Shown: positions 15,148 to 23,681 of the stretch, one piece after another
Layout: the number at the start of each line of letters is the position of its first letter
Position numbering within the stretch: position 1 is the stretch's first letter
Assembly (NCBI GenBank): GCA_017436035.1
Contig: JAFSDV010000010.1
Span: forward strand, 1-47,631
DNA length: 47,631 nt
Reading direction: 5' to 3'
Source of the DNA: Oscillospiraceae bacterium
GTDB lineage: Bacteria; Bacillota; Clostridia; Oscillospirales; Oscillospiraceae
Position numbers and translations under genes: made by a program
The notes under the pieces: model-generated
What the model saw: only the letters and a program-made list of their open reading frames with translations
Told to the model about the DNA's origin: nothing
Database searches by the model: none

Positions 15148-16017
15148 CTATTTTTCATCAGTATGTTTGCTTATTTCTTCATACAGGGGATCTGCCACCA
15201 GCTCCGGGCCCAGATCCTTTGCCATTTTGTTATAAATATACTCGCCCAGCTCTACGGTGGAGCTGCTGAGTACCTGCTCCACCGGGATCACCTCCAGCAG
15301 GTTCACTTCGATCTCAGAGGGCTTCAGGCGGGCAAGATTTTCAAAGATGTAACGGGTGTTTTTCAGGGTGCAGACCACGATAGGTACCTGGGCTTTTTGG
15401 GCAATTTTGAATACGCCGTGGCGGAAATGGTGCAGTTTCCGGTGGGGCAGAATGTAGCCCTCGGGGAAGACACCGATGGATGCCCGGTCGTCCTTGATCA
15501 GCTGGATGCACTTCAGGATGGTTTTCAGAGCCTCCCGGTCGTTTTCCCGGTTGATGGGCTGGCATAAGATCTTATGCATCAGCTTGCCCACCAAAAACAT
15601 CTTGCTGACCTCCCGCTTGGAAATGAAAGCAAGCTGCCGGTCCCGCAAAACGGTCATCAGCACAATAGGGTCTGTGTCGTGGGTGTGGTTGCTGACCAGC
15701 AGGAAGCGGCCGTCAGCGGGAAGCTGTTCCAAGCCCCGGGCACGGATGCGAATCCGCCCCACGGTAATAACCGCATCCATATACAGATGGAGCATCCGGC
15801 GGAAGAAGGCGCTGTCCTTCTCCTGGGGTACGTCTGTGCGGATGGTGCTGCAGGCAGCCCATAGGAACAAAAATGCCAGCAATGCCAGCAGAAGAACACT
15901 TCCCAGAAAGCCTGCGGGAAGAAGCCAAAGCCACGCAAGACTGCAAAACCCACCGGTCTGCATACAAAGCAGAACGGACAAAAGGGCAGAGCCGCCGCAT
16001 AGGATCCCCAGCAGCAT
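15148..16017 (-). CDS. plsC: 1-acyl-sn-glycerol-3-phosphate acyltransferase-like protein
   Basis: A 289-residue membrane acyltransferase of the PlsC family, expected to transfer a fatty acyl group to lysophosphatidate in phospholipid synthesis. Two hydrophobic segments occupy residues 1-58. The HX4D catalytic motif is NHTHDTD (His111, Asp116) and the second motif is FPEG (184-187); both are intact. ATG at 16017 has AGAGG eight bases upstream; the GTG at 16026 lies inside that site and is rejected. No terminator is obvious after the stop, and the next promoter on the strand starts within 25 bp. Confidence 0.87.
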   Translation of the reverse strand: MLLGILCGGSALLSVLLCMQTGGFCSLAWLWLLPAGFLGSVLLLALLAFLFLWAACSTIRTDVPQEKDSAFFRRMLHLYMDAVITVGRIRIRARGLEQLPADGRFLLVSNHTHDTDPIVLMTVLRDRQLAFISKREVSKMFLVGKLMHKILCQPINRENDREALKTILKCIQLIKDDRASIGVFPEGYILPHRKLHHFRHGVFKIAQKAQVPIVVCTLKNTRYIFENLARLKPSEIEVNLLEVIPVEQVLSSSTVELGEYIYNKMAKDLGPELVADPLYEEISKHTDEK

Positions 16018-16120
16018 AACGATCACCTCTTTGAAATACAGGAGTTGTTCCCATTATACTCGTCCAATGCAGAAGAAACAAGAGCATTTTTTCTGAAAAG
16101 GGTAGAAATTGACCGGGGAT

Positions 16121-16131
16121 ACTGATATAAT
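16121..16131 (+). promoter_or_regulatory. Extended -10 promoter for the DUF1624-like gene
   Basis: TGATATAAT (TATAAT at 16126-16131) is 27 bases before the ATG at 16159. TTGACC is present only 11 bases upstream of the -10, so the extended -10 is the better reading. Confidence 0.45.
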
Positions 16132-16158
16132 CGTATAGAATATAAAGGAGTGTGCTGT

Positions 16159-16866
16159 ATGAAAAAGCGCATTTGGGAGCTGGACGCACTGCGGGGACTG
16201 GCGATCCTGGTGATGATCGCGGTCCATTTGATTTATGATCTGGTGGAGCTGTTTCGTGTGTGGGAGCTGAAAGACCCTTCCCTGTTTTACTTTCTTCAGG
16301 ATTGGGGCGGGGTGATCTTTCTGGTACTGTCCGGTATTTGCGTGACACTGGGCACTGCTCCGTTGAAGCGGGGGCTGACGGTGTTCGGCTGCGGACTGGT
16401 CGTTACGGCGGTAACAGTGGGGATGTATCTGCTGAAGCTTACGGGCCGGGGCATCATCATTTACTTTGGCGTACTCCACTGTCTGGGGGTCTGTATGCTG
16501 CTGTGGCCGGTGTTTCGGAAGTGTCCTGCATGGCTGCTGGCGGTGCTGGGCACGGTAATGGCCGCCGGAGGACTGTATCTTGGAGAACACGTCCGCAGCA
16601 CATCGGTGCTGCTGATCCCTTTGGGAATCCCAAGCTATGGCTTTTCGTCGTCGGACTATTTTCCCCTGCTGCCCAATTTGGGGTATTTTCTGCTGGGCGG
16701 GGCTTTGGGCAGGACGGTCTACGGGAAAAAGGAGAGTCTGCTGCCCCGGATCAATGACCAAAACCCGGTCTTGCGGTTTTTGTGCGGATGTGGAAGACGG
16801 TCGCTGCCCATCTACTTGCTCCATCAGCCGGTGCTGACGGCGGTGATCGCCCTGTTGCTGTTGTAG
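16159..16866 (+). CDS. DUF1624/heparan-alpha-glucosaminide N-acetyltransferase-like membrane protein
   Basis: A 235-residue polytopic membrane protein with about seven hydrophobic segments. The N-terminus WELDALRGLAILVMIAVHLIYDL matches the start of the DUF1624/HGSNAT-catalytic family, where the R-G-L and the His are conserved. The C-terminal LPIYLLHQPV is typical of membrane acyltransferases. Such proteins are thought to transfer acyl groups across the membrane, but substrates are mostly unknown. The ATG at 16159 has AGGAG eight bases upstream. The gene starts a run of four plus-strand genes to 19780. Confidence 0.72.
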   Translation: MKKRIWELDALRGLAILVMIAVHLIYDLVELFRVWELKDPSLFYFLQDWGGVIFLVLSGICVTLGTAPLKRGLTVFGCGLVVTAVTVGMYLLKLTGRGIIIYFGVLHCLGVCMLLWPVFRKCPAWLLAVLGTVMAAGGLYLGEHVRSTSVLLIPLGIPSYGFSSSDYFPLLPNLGYFLLGGALGRTVYGKKESLLPRINDQNPVLRFLCGCGRRSLPIYLLHQPVLTAVIALLLL

Positions 16867-16901
16867 CGAAATTCTGATTCCTGATCACAGGAGGTTATGA
16901 G

Positions 16902-17648
16902 ATGAAACGTTTTCTGAAACCCGGAATACTGCCCTGGTTCACCCTTGGCTGCGGTGGACTGGGCTTGGTGCTGCGGATTTGGCTGTATAGCGGGGTGGAC
17001 CACAAGGGTCTGCTGCCTGTGGGACATCTTGGGTCTGCTTTAGCCTACATCCTGACAGCGCTGGTGTTTGGAGTCCTGTTTTTGTGTGTTCGTCAGCTGA
17101 ACCCAGAGGGGGAATATACCCGGCTGTTTCCTGCGGGCTTTATGGGGGCAATGGGCTGCGTGGCAGGTGCCTGCGGTATTTTGGCAGCAGCCGTCTGTCA
17201 GTATGTCAGCGGTGATGTGCTGAGCTTGCTGTCGGTGATTTTAGGCTTTGCCGCCTTTGGCTGCTTGGGAAAGATCGGGCTGCACCGGCTGCAGGGCAGC
17301 CGTCCGTCTGTATATGCCCATATGCTGGTCACGGTGTTCCTGCTTTTTTATACAGTGGGACGGTGTCGGGGCTGGGGCTCAGAGCCCCAGGTTCAGATAT
17401 ACATTTTCCCCCTGCTGGCGTGCATCTTTCTGATGCTTACCGGATATTATCAGTCTGCGCTGGGCGCTTGTAAGAACTGCATACGCCAGCTGGTGTTTTG
17501 CAGTCAGGCGGCGGTGTTTTGCTGCTGTCTGTCCCTGAACGGAGAGCACCCGCTGTTTTATATGGGCATGATCCTGTACCTGACGCTGGATCTGTGCGGG
17601 GCGCAGAAGGAGCAGACACCGGAAACCCCGGCTGCGGAGGAGGAATAA
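16902..17648 (+). CDS. Hypothetical polytopic membrane protein
   Basis: A 248-residue protein not recognised as any family. It has about seven hydrophobic segments: 10-28, 40-62, 78-100, 105-122, 135-152, 162-180 and 195-220. The cysteine content is high within membrane segments (for example CCCLSL), and the C-terminus is a short acidic tail (PETPAAEEE). AGGAGG precedes the ATG. Its stop is only three bases from the start of the CCA-adding enzyme gene, whose ribosome-binding site lies in its last codons, so translation is likely coupled. Confidence 0.7.
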   Translation: MKRFLKPGILPWFTLGCGGLGLVLRIWLYSGVDHKGLLPVGHLGSALAYILTALVFGVLFLCVRQLNPEGEYTRLFPAGFMGAMGCVAGACGILAAAVCQYVSGDVLSLLSVILGFAAFGCLGKIGLHRLQGSRPSVYAHMLVTVFLLFYTVGRCRGWGSEPQVQIYIFPLLACIFLMLTGYYQSALGACKNCIRQLVFCSQAAVFCCCLSLNGEHPLFYMGMILYLTLDLCGAQKEQTPETPAAEEE

Positions 17649-17651
17649 GCT

Positions 17652-18986
17652 ATGGTCCTTCCCCGGTCCGTTCAGTTTTGTATAGACACATTGGAAAAGA
17701 GCGGGTTTTCCGCCTATGTGGTGGGGGGTTGTGTACGGGATTCCCTGCTGGGAAGAATGCCCCATGACTATGATCTTTGCACCAATGCCATGCCGGAGGA
17801 AATATCCCGGATATTCGGGGATTTTCAGCAGGTACACAGTGGAGAAAAGCACGGAACAATCGGTGTTGTGATAGATCGCACGGTGTATGAGATCACCACC
17901 TTCCGTACCGAGGGCGGCTATCAGGACAGCCGCCATCCGGATTGGGTCCGGTTCGTCGGGCAGGTGGAAGAGGATCTGGCACGGCGGGACTTTACAGTTA
18001 ATGCTATGGCCTATTCGCCCAGGACCGGTTATATGGATCCTTACGGGGGAAGAGCGGACCTGCAGAAGCAGGTGCTTCGGGCAGTAGGAGCTCCGGCTGC
18101 CCGCTTTACAGAAGATCCTCTGCGAATCTTGCGGGGTGTGCGTTTCGCGGTCCGGTTTGGGCTGCGCCCGGAGGCGGAAACGGAACAGGCGATGGTTGAG
18201 CTTGCTCCGCTGATGGACAAGCTGGCAAAAGAACGGGTGTTTGACGAGTTATGTAAACTGCTACCCCACGTTACCGCTTCAGATCTGCAGCGGTTTTCCC
18301 CAATTTTAACGGCAGTCATTCCGGAGCTTGCACCGACAGTGGGCTTTTTGCAGCACAATCATCACCACGCCTATGATGTGTTTACCCATACGGCTTATAC
18401 TACAGAGGCAGTAACCGCTGACCCGGTCCTGCGCTGGGCGGCGCTGCTGCACGATGTGGGCAAGCCTGCCGCTTTTACCATGGACGAGCAGGGACAGGGT
18501 CATTTCAAAGGGCACGCAGAGCTGGGTGCCCAGATGGCAGATGCTATTTTGCGGCGGCTGAAAGCCCCAGCCGCGCTGCGGGAGCAGGTGGTGTTTCTGA
18601 TCGGGCACCACATGCTGCAGCTGGAGCCGGACAAAAAGCTCCTGCGCCGCCGGGTGAGCCGGTATGGGGAGCAGCCGATCCGCCAACTGTTGATTTTGCA
18701 GAGAGCCGATTACAGCAGCAAGGGAACCGGTCTGCATCAGGATGAGGGAAGCTTTGAACAGACCCGGCAGCTGCTGGACCGGCTTATGGAGGAGGAAGAC
18801 TGCTTCGCCGTCAAGGATTTGGCAGTAGACGGACGGGATCTGCTGGAGCTGGGCTTTGCGCCCGGACCCCGGGTGGGCGCGTGTTTGGAGGAGCTGCTGC
18901 AGCAGGTCCTGAGCGAGGCGCTGCCCAATGAAAAAGACCCGCTTTTGCAAAGGGCAAAGGAATATTTGAAAGAGGGCGTTTTATGA
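17652..18986 (+). CDS. cca: CCA tRNA nucleotidyltransferase
   Basis: A 444-residue class II tRNA nucleotidyltransferase that adds or repairs the 3' CCA end of tRNAs. Residues 20-45 carry the nucleotidyltransferase signature GGCVRD...DYDL, with the metal-binding aspartates in DYD (39-41). RRDFTVNAMAY and RILRGVRFAVRFGL follow, giving the nucleotide-binding helices. An HD-type domain (LLHDVGKP) lies in the C-terminal half, as in many Firmicutes enzymes. GGAGGAGG precedes the ATG. The stop overlaps the ATG of the next gene (ATGA). Confidence 0.94.
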   Translation: MVLPRSVQFCIDTLEKSGFSAYVVGGCVRDSLLGRMPHDYDLCTNAMPEEISRIFGDFQQVHSGEKHGTIGVVIDRTVYEITTFRTEGGYQDSRHPDWVRFVGQVEEDLARRDFTVNAMAYSPRTGYMDPYGGRADLQKQVLRAVGAPAARFTEDPLRILRGVRFAVRFGLRPEAETEQAMVELAPLMDKLAKERVFDELCKLLPHVTASDLQRFSPILTAVIPELAPTVGFLQHNHHHAYDVFTHTAYTTEAVTADPVLRWAALLHDVGKPAAFTMDEQGQGHFKGHAELGAQMADAILRRLKAPAALREQVVFLIGHHMLQLEPDKKLLRRRVSRYGEQPIRQLLILQRADYSSKGTGLHQDEGSFEQTRQLLDRLMEEEDCFAVKDLAVDGRDLLELGFAPGPRVGACLEELLQQVLSEALPNEKDPLLQRAKEYLKEGVL

Positions 18987-19780
18987 ATATAGCGATCGTT
19001 ACCGGGGCAAGCTCCGGAATGGGCAGAGAATTTGTGCTGCAGCTTTCTCAATACGTACAGATTGATGAAATTTGGGCGGTTGCCCGCCGGGAGCAGGCGT
19101 TGGAGTCACTGAAACAGGAGTCCCCGACTCCTGTTCGGGTAGTCCCGCTGGATCTGTGTCTGACAGAGAGCTATGAGCGGTTTGCCGCGCTTTTGGCGGC
19201 GGAAAAGCCGGAGGTGAAGCTGCTGGTCAACGCAGCGGGCTTTGGAAAATTCGGTGATTTTGAGCAGATCCCTCTGGAAGAGGATTGCCGGATGATCGAG
19301 CTGAACTGCAAGGCGTTGGTGGCGATGACCCGGATCACCCTGCCGTATATGCACGCCGGAAGCCATGTGCTGCAGCTGGACAGTTTGTCTGCCTTTCAGC
19401 CTGTGCCTTACATTACCACCTACGCTGCCACAAAAGCCTTTGTGCTTAGCTACAGCCGGGCAATGAATGAGGAGCTGCGCAGTCGGGGGATCCGGATGAT
19501 GTCGATGAATCCCGGTTGGGTCAAGACGGAATTTTTTGATCACGCCATGAAAACGAACGATTCCCATGTCCAGTATTTTAACCACCTGTATGAGGCACGG
19601 GATGTGGTAGCCACCGGTTTGCGGCATTTGTATAAAACCAAAAAGCAGGTATCCGTTCACGGACTGCCTATCAAGGGACAGGTCCTGCTGGTGAAGCTGC
19701 TGCCTCACAGCCTGGTGATGAAGGTGTGGCTTGCCCAGCAGAAGAAACCCAAGAACAACACAAATCTGACAACAAAATAA
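18983..19780 (+). CDS. SDR family NAD(P)-dependent oxidoreductase
   Basis: A 265-residue short-chain dehydrogenase. The motifs are TGASSGMG (7-14), NAAGFG, and the catalytic SLS...YAATK. Its C-terminal 60 residues (RHLYKTKKQVSVHG to KKPKNNTNLTTK) are basic with a hydrophobic stretch, as in SDRs related to DltE/YqjQ that associate with membranes. The substrate is unknown. It overlaps cca by four bases and ends the operon; a terminator follows directly. Confidence 0.85.
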   Translation: MNIAIVTGASSGMGREFVLQLSQYVQIDEIWAVARREQALESLKQESPTPVRVVPLDLCLTESYERFAALLAAEKPEVKLLVNAAGFGKFGDFEQIPLEEDCRMIELNCKALVAMTRITLPYMHAGSHVLQLDSLSAFQPVPYITTYAATKAFVLSYSRAMNEELRSRGIRMMSMNPGWVKTEFFDHAMKTNDSHVQYFNHLYEARDVVATGLRHLYKTKKQVSVHGLPIKGQVLLVKLLPHSLVMKVWLAQQKKPKNNTNLTTK

Positions 19781-19783
19781 TAC

Positions 19784-19807
19784 AAGGGTGCGTTTTTACG
19801 CACCCTT
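19784..19807 (+). terminator. Terminator after the cca-SDR operon
   Basis: A ten-bp stem (AAGGGTGCGT/ACGCACCCTT) with a TTTT loop, immediately after the stop. The downstream tract is A-rich, so U-dependent release is weak on the plus strand. Confidence 0.6.
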
Positions 19808-19864
19808 AAAATTTAGGGATCGGCGTCCCCTCGACGGTCTTTTTAATTCTCCCTGCCGGGGGGG

Positions 19865-19972
19865 GGTACTTTCTTGTTTCGCCAAGAAAGTACCCAAAGA
19901 AGGCGACATAGGGGCGGGGCTGAGCGTGCGCTCCCGCGCACAAACCGCCCCGCCCCTATGTACCCCTCCTGC
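19865..19972 (+). repeat. 108-bp dispersed structured repeat, copy A
   Basis: Two hairpins form: a 12-bp stem (19865-19876 with 19883-19894, loop TTTCGC) and a 14-bp stem (19907-19920 with 19947-19960) enclosing the conserved segment TGAGCGnnCGCTC and CGCGCACAAACC. A second copy in inverted orientation lies at 36261-36368 and aligns without gaps. Base changes between copies preserve pairing in both stems. It sits between convergent genes. Outside it, 19808-19864 and 19973-20020 show no feature beyond a G-rich tract at 19858-19866. Confidence 0.8.
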
Positions 19973-20020
19973 GCTGCTCTGGCAAGGAGGAGAAATACTC
20001 TGGGATTTTATAGATTGTAT

Positions 20021-21325
20021 TTATACGCCGTAGACCAGCCAGATGTAGATGTAAGCCGGGATGATGGCAGCAAGGGTGAAGGGGATGCCGATCTTAAAGA
20101 AGTCGGCGTTTTGAACCTCATGCCCTTCCTTGCGCAGAATACCGATGGCGGTGATGTTGGCAGATGCGCCGATGGGGGTGATGTTACCGCCCAAAGTCGC
20201 GCCGGAGAGCAAGCCGAAGTACAGCGGGATTGCCAGCACAGCAGCATCTACACCCACACCGGGAGCCATCTGCTGGGCAATACCGGCGATCACAGGGATC
20301 ATGGTGGCAACATAGGGAATGTTATCAATAAAAGCAGAGATCAGGACAGATGCCCAAACGATAATGGTGAACATCAGGAACACATTGCCGCCGCCCAGCT
20401 TTGTCAGCAGCTGCGCAAGGGCGTCGATCACGCCCATGTTGGAAATGCCGCCGATCATCAGGAACAGACCGATCAAAAGACCGAGGGTTTCAAAGTCGAT
20501 AGCTTTCAGCGGTCCAAGCACAGCCTCTGCGGTCTTTTTCTTGCAGAAATTGTAGATCAGACCGATGGCGAGGAGGGAGCAGCAGATGATGCCGTTGATC
20601 TCGCCGGGCAGATTCCAGCTATCAGGAGCAAAGGAGGCGCAGATCAGCAGACCGATGGTGCCCAGCAGAAGGACAGTGGGAACGTAGTCGGACACCTCTG
20701 TGATGCTTTCGGACTTGGGGATCGCACCCTTTTCCTTACGGAAGATCCAGTAGACAATGAATGCAGAGAGCACAGCACCCAGCTCCACAGCAAAGAACAT
20801 GGAGGGCTTATTCTGATACCAGAAGAAGTCCATAAAGCTCATATCCAGGGCAGAACCCAGCATAATGGCGGTAGTATCGCCCACCAAGGTGGCGGCGCCC
20901 TGCAAATTGCTGGATACAGCAATAGAAATAATGAACGGGACAGGGTTGGTATTGAGCTTCTTACAGATGGCAATGGCAACGGGCGCGACCATCAGAACAG
21001 TCGCAACATTGTCAACAAAGGCAGAGATCACGCCGGCGAACAGACTCAGGCAGACAGCGGCCCACTGGATATTGGGGACCCGGTTCATAATCATATCCGC
21101 CATACGGGCAGGCATCCGGCTGTCGATAAACAGCTGCACAAGACCCATCGTGCCGCCAATCATCAACAGCACGTTAAAGTCAAGCACCGAGAGAATCTGG
21201 TTGAGGGGAAGCATACCGGTGACGATAAAAACAATGCCGGCGGACAGGGCTATGTAGGGACGAAACTTGCTGAAGGTCAGCATCAAAACGTAGGCAGCCG
21301 CGAAGATCACAATAGCAGGTATCAT
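20021..21325 (-). CDS. SLC13/ArsB-NhaD-type anion permease
   Basis: A 434-residue integral membrane transporter with 10-12 hydrophobic segments, of the ion-transporter superfamily (DASS/ArsB/NhaD). The internal duplication typical of this fold is visible: ISAFVDNVATVLMVAPV in the first half and ISAFIDNIPYVATMIPVI in the second, each followed by a small-residue re-entrant region (SSNLQGAATLVGDT; SGATLGGNITPIGA). The transported ion cannot be told from sequence; dicarboxylate, sulfate or sodium/proton exchange are all possible. It lies 50 bp after the broken Na/Pi gene and downstream of the KdpDE-like genes, which may control it. Confidence 0.85.
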   Translation of the reverse strand: MIPAIVIFAAAYVLMLTFSKFRPYIALSAGIVFIVTGMLPLNQILSVLDFNVLLMIGGTMGLVQLFIDSRMPARMADMIMNRVPNIQWAAVCLSLFAGVISAFVDNVATVLMVAPVAIAICKKLNTNPVPFIISIAVSSNLQGAATLVGDTTAIMLGSALDMSFMDFFWYQNKPSMFFAVELGAVLSAFIVYWIFRKEKGAIPKSESITEVSDYVPTVLLLGTIGLLICASFAPDSWNLPGEINGIICCSLLAIGLIYNFCKKKTAEAVLGPLKAIDFETLGLLIGLFLMIGGISNMGVIDALAQLLTKLGGGNVFLMFTIIVWASVLISAFIDNIPYVATMIPVIAGIAQQMAPGVGVDAAVLAIPLYFGLLSGATLGGNITPIGASANITAIGILRKEGHEVQNADFFKIGIPFTLAAIIPAYIYIWLVYGV

Positions 21326-21375
21326 ACTGGTGTCCTTTCCTTTCAGTTGTTCATTTTTGATATACAGAGCAAACC

Positions 21376-21642
21376 TTACCGGGTCAGTGTATACTTTTGA
21401 GCGTAATCGGCAAAGAGCCGGTCGAACGCCGGATTGTTTTCCTTCATATTGCGCATAGCCTCATGGGCGTTCATGGTATGGGCAGTGGCGTCGATGGTGC
21501 AAATGGCAATGTTGGAGCAGTGGTCTGCAGTTCTCTCCAGGCTGTTGCCGGCACGCCGCTCCAAGCCGTCGCCCATTACATTCATTCCGAACAGGAACAG
21601 GCTTAAGCCGCCGATCATTGTCAATACGTCAAAAATAGTCAT
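21376..21642 (-). pseudogene. Na+/phosphate cotransporter with a large in-frame internal deletion
   Basis: The 88 residues start with MTIFDVLTMIGGLSLFLFGM and NVMGDGLERRAGNSL, the usual first helix of Na/Pi cotransporter family proteins. They then jump directly to LERTADHCSNIAICTID and EAMRNMKENNPAF, which belong to the C-terminal PhoU-like domain. Around 450 middle residues carrying the transport core are missing, with the reading frame kept. The repeated LER at the junction suggests recombination at a short repeat. The start at 21642 has only a weak GGTTGG. It cannot transport; a residual PhoU-like peptide is possible. Confidence 0.75.
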
Positions 21643-21696
21643 AAGAACCAACCTTTTATATTTATTTACAGGTAAGACCTGTGAAAAAAGCAAAAC

Positions 21697-21723
21697 TGCT
21701 CTGCCCATTATATGGGCAGAGCA
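21697..21723 (-). terminator. Terminator after the two-component system genes
   Basis: A 12-bp perfect stem (TGCTCTGCCCAT/ATGGGCAGAGCA) followed on the minus strand by GTTTTGCTTTTTT. It separates the KdpDE-like genes from the transporter genes. Confidence 0.85.
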
Positions 21724-21781
21724 GCAAAAATTGAGTTAAGATTTGAGAATAGTAATTAAGAAACGGCAAAGATTCCTCCGG

Positions 21782-22489
21782 TTATTCCTGCACATCCAAC
21801 ATTCTGTAGCCTACACCCAGTTCGTTGACGATGTACCGGTTTTCGCCGGGACGGCAGCCCAGCTTTTTGCGAATGTTTGCCATATTGACCTGCAGTTTTT
21901 TCACGCTGCCCTCGTCCAAAGAGCCCCATATAGCGCAAATAATGGCAGAATAGGTCAGGACTTTTCCGGTATATTGGCTCAGAAAAGCTAAAATGTTGTA
22001 TTCTGTTTGCGTCAGGTGAATGGTTTCTGCACCCACCTTAACTTTGCGGCGGTCATAATCGATCATCAGATCGTCCAGTGTAAAAACGCTGCCGGGTGCG
22101 GCGGCGTGGCTGTTGTGCCGGTTGTTCCGCAGCGCAGCCCGAACCCGGGCCAGCAGCTCCCCGGTACCAAAGGGCTTGGTGATGTAGTCGTTGGCACCCA
22201 GGTCCAGCGCGGAAATCTTATCCTGCTCTTCGGTTCTGGCAGACAGAACGATGATCGGCACGGCGCTTTCCTGCCGGGCGGTGCGTATAAATTCCTCTCC
22301 GTCCATATCCGGCAGACCCAGATCCAGCACCACCAGATCGGGTCGGTGAGAGGTCAGCATCAGAAGACCCTGCTGACAGCGTTCGGTGGTCAGCACTTGA
22401 TAACCGTTGGTTTCAAGGACGGTATGCACAAAGCTTGCAATGCTGCGGTCATCTTCTACCACAAGGAGCTTATATTTATTGTTCGGCAT
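21782..22489 (-). CDS. kdpE: OmpR/KdpE-family response regulator
   Basis: A 235-residue DNA-binding response regulator. The receiver domain has the acidic pocket VEDD (11-14), the phosphorylation site Asp56 (VVLDLGLPD) and Lys105 (ITKPFG). A winged helix follows (LTQTEYNILAFL, AIWG, VNMANIRKKLG). The ending GYRMLD matches KdpE closely. The start MPNNKYKLLVVEDD at 22489 overlaps the kinase gene by 14 bp; a longer frame to 22534 lacks support. The partner kinase is KdpD-like but no kdpFABC genes are in the window, so the target may be the downstream transporters. Confidence 0.88.
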   Translation of the reverse strand: MPNNKYKLLVVEDDRSIASFVHTVLETNGYQVLTTERCQQGLLMLTSHRPDLVVLDLGLPDMDGEEFIRTARQESAVPIIVLSARTEEQDKISALDLGANDYITKPFGTGELLARVRAALRNNRHNSHAAAPGSVFTLDDLMIDYDRRKVKVGAETIHLTQTEYNILAFLSQYTGKVLTYSAIICAIWGSLDEGSVKKLQVNMANIRKKLGCRPGENRYIVNELGVGYRMLDVQE

Positions 22490-23540
22490 GCTTACGGTCC
22501 TCCATTTCCAAAGCAAAGCTAAAGGCTGCGCCACCCTTTGGACGGTTAAAGGCTTTTATCTGCCCGTTGTGGGCTTTGATAATGGTGCTGCAGACAGACA
22601 GACCGATTCCCATATTGCTGCGGCCGGTATCGGTAGGCGCTTCGCTGCCCAGCAGGCCGGTGAACAGATGGTCTATTCGTTCCGGAGGGATACCGCAGCC
22701 GTCATCCTCTACGGAAAAAACCGCTTTACGGTCGCGTACGGTGACCCGCAGCCACAGATTTTTCATACCGTGGGCGTGAAAAATCGCATTTTCAAGCAGA
22801 TTCATCAATACCTGCTCAATGAGCATAGCATCCATGGGAATACATACAAACTCCTCGGGGATTTCCACATGGACCTTTTGGTCCGGATAATGCTTATGGA
22901 ATTTCAGAAGCAGAGAATCGATCAGTTCCTCTAAAACCGTACTGTTTTTGGACAGGCGTACGGTATCCGCATCCACCCGGGTGACGGACAGCAGATTTTC
23001 CACCATACGGTTCAGCCACTGGGCATCAGACTGCACATCCTTGAGTAGCTTCAGCTGTGTTTCCCGGCTGAGCCCGTCGTAGTTTTCCACAATGGCAGAG
23101 CAGGCGCCGTAGATGGCAGTCAGAGGGGTGCGTAAATCGTGGGAGACAGCCCGCAGCAGGTTGCCCCGCATCCGTTCCTTTTCGGCATCTGCCTTCAGCT
23201 TTTCCTGCTGCTTCAGCCGGGTGGTCAGACCACCGGTCAAAATGGCAACGATCAGCATGGCAACTGCCGAGGAGATGCACTCCGGAGAGATCAGATCAAA
23301 AGCCCAGTAGGGATAGGTGAATGCCCAGTTTACCGCAATCACACTGATCAAAGACGCGGCAATACCCCAAAGATAGCCCTGTGTCCGCCAGGAGACGAGA
23401 AAAACACCCAGCACGAAGATCATAGGGGTCATAGCCGGGGTCTGAAATTGATTTTGCAGCAGAAGATTTAAGCCGAAAGCACTCAATAAAACAAGGCAGG
23501 TAAAGCCGCTGTCAGCCAGCAGCCGGTTTGTTTTTGACAT
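22476..23540 (-). CDS. KdpD-like sensor histidine kinase without the N-terminal KdpD/Usp domains
   Basis: A 354-residue membrane kinase. A DUF4118-type block of about four transmembrane helices covers residues 12-105. The dimerisation helix follows with the H-box AVSHDLRTPLTAIYG (His134), then the N-box (NLLENAIFHA), G1 (VEDDGCGIP) and G2 (NMGIGLSV). Full KdpD is about 900 residues with a cytosolic N-terminal sensor and Usp domain; those are absent, as in the short KdpD-like kinases of Clostridia. It is transcribed just ahead of the regulator gene and overlaps it. Confidence 0.85.
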   Translation of the reverse strand: MSKTNRLLADSGFTCLVLLSAFGLNLLLQNQFQTPAMTPMIFVLGVFLVSWRTQGYLWGIAASLISVIAVNWAFTYPYWAFDLISPECISSAVAMLIVAILTGGLTTRLKQQEKLKADAEKERMRGNLLRAVSHDLRTPLTAIYGACSAIVENYDGLSRETQLKLLKDVQSDAQWLNRMVENLLSVTRVDADTVRLSKNSTVLEELIDSLLLKFHKHYPDQKVHVEIPEEFVCIPMDAMLIEQVLMNLLENAIFHAHGMKNLWLRVTVRDRKAVFSVEDDGCGIPPERIDHLFTGLLGSEAPTDTGRSNMGIGLSVCSTIIKAHNGQIKAFNRPKGGAAFSFALEMEDRKHAEQ

Positions 23541-23644
23541 ATAAAAACACCTCTTTGTTTATTGTAGCATGTTTTTTGAAAAAAAGCATCTGACAGGCGG
23601 TTCCTTAGCGTATATTACAGGTAAAGACTTGGTAAAAAAACAGC

Positions 23645-23679
23645 CAAAACCGCTGGAACAAAATGTTCCGGCGGTTTTG
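23645..23679 (-). terminator. Terminator of the exopolysaccharide locus
   Basis: A long stem (CAAAACCGC with an inner GGAACA arm, pairing with GCGGTTTTG) is followed on the minus strand by GCTGTTTTTTT. It ends directly after the last gene of the locus. Confidence 0.85.
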
Positions 23680-23681
23680 CA

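Noticed and set aside
19874-21400. A 508-codon plus-strand frame opposite the SLC13-type transporter
   Set aside because: It lies antisense to a clear transporter, has hydrophilic Q/H/D-rich composition typical of a reversed membrane gene, and its start falls in the structured repeat.
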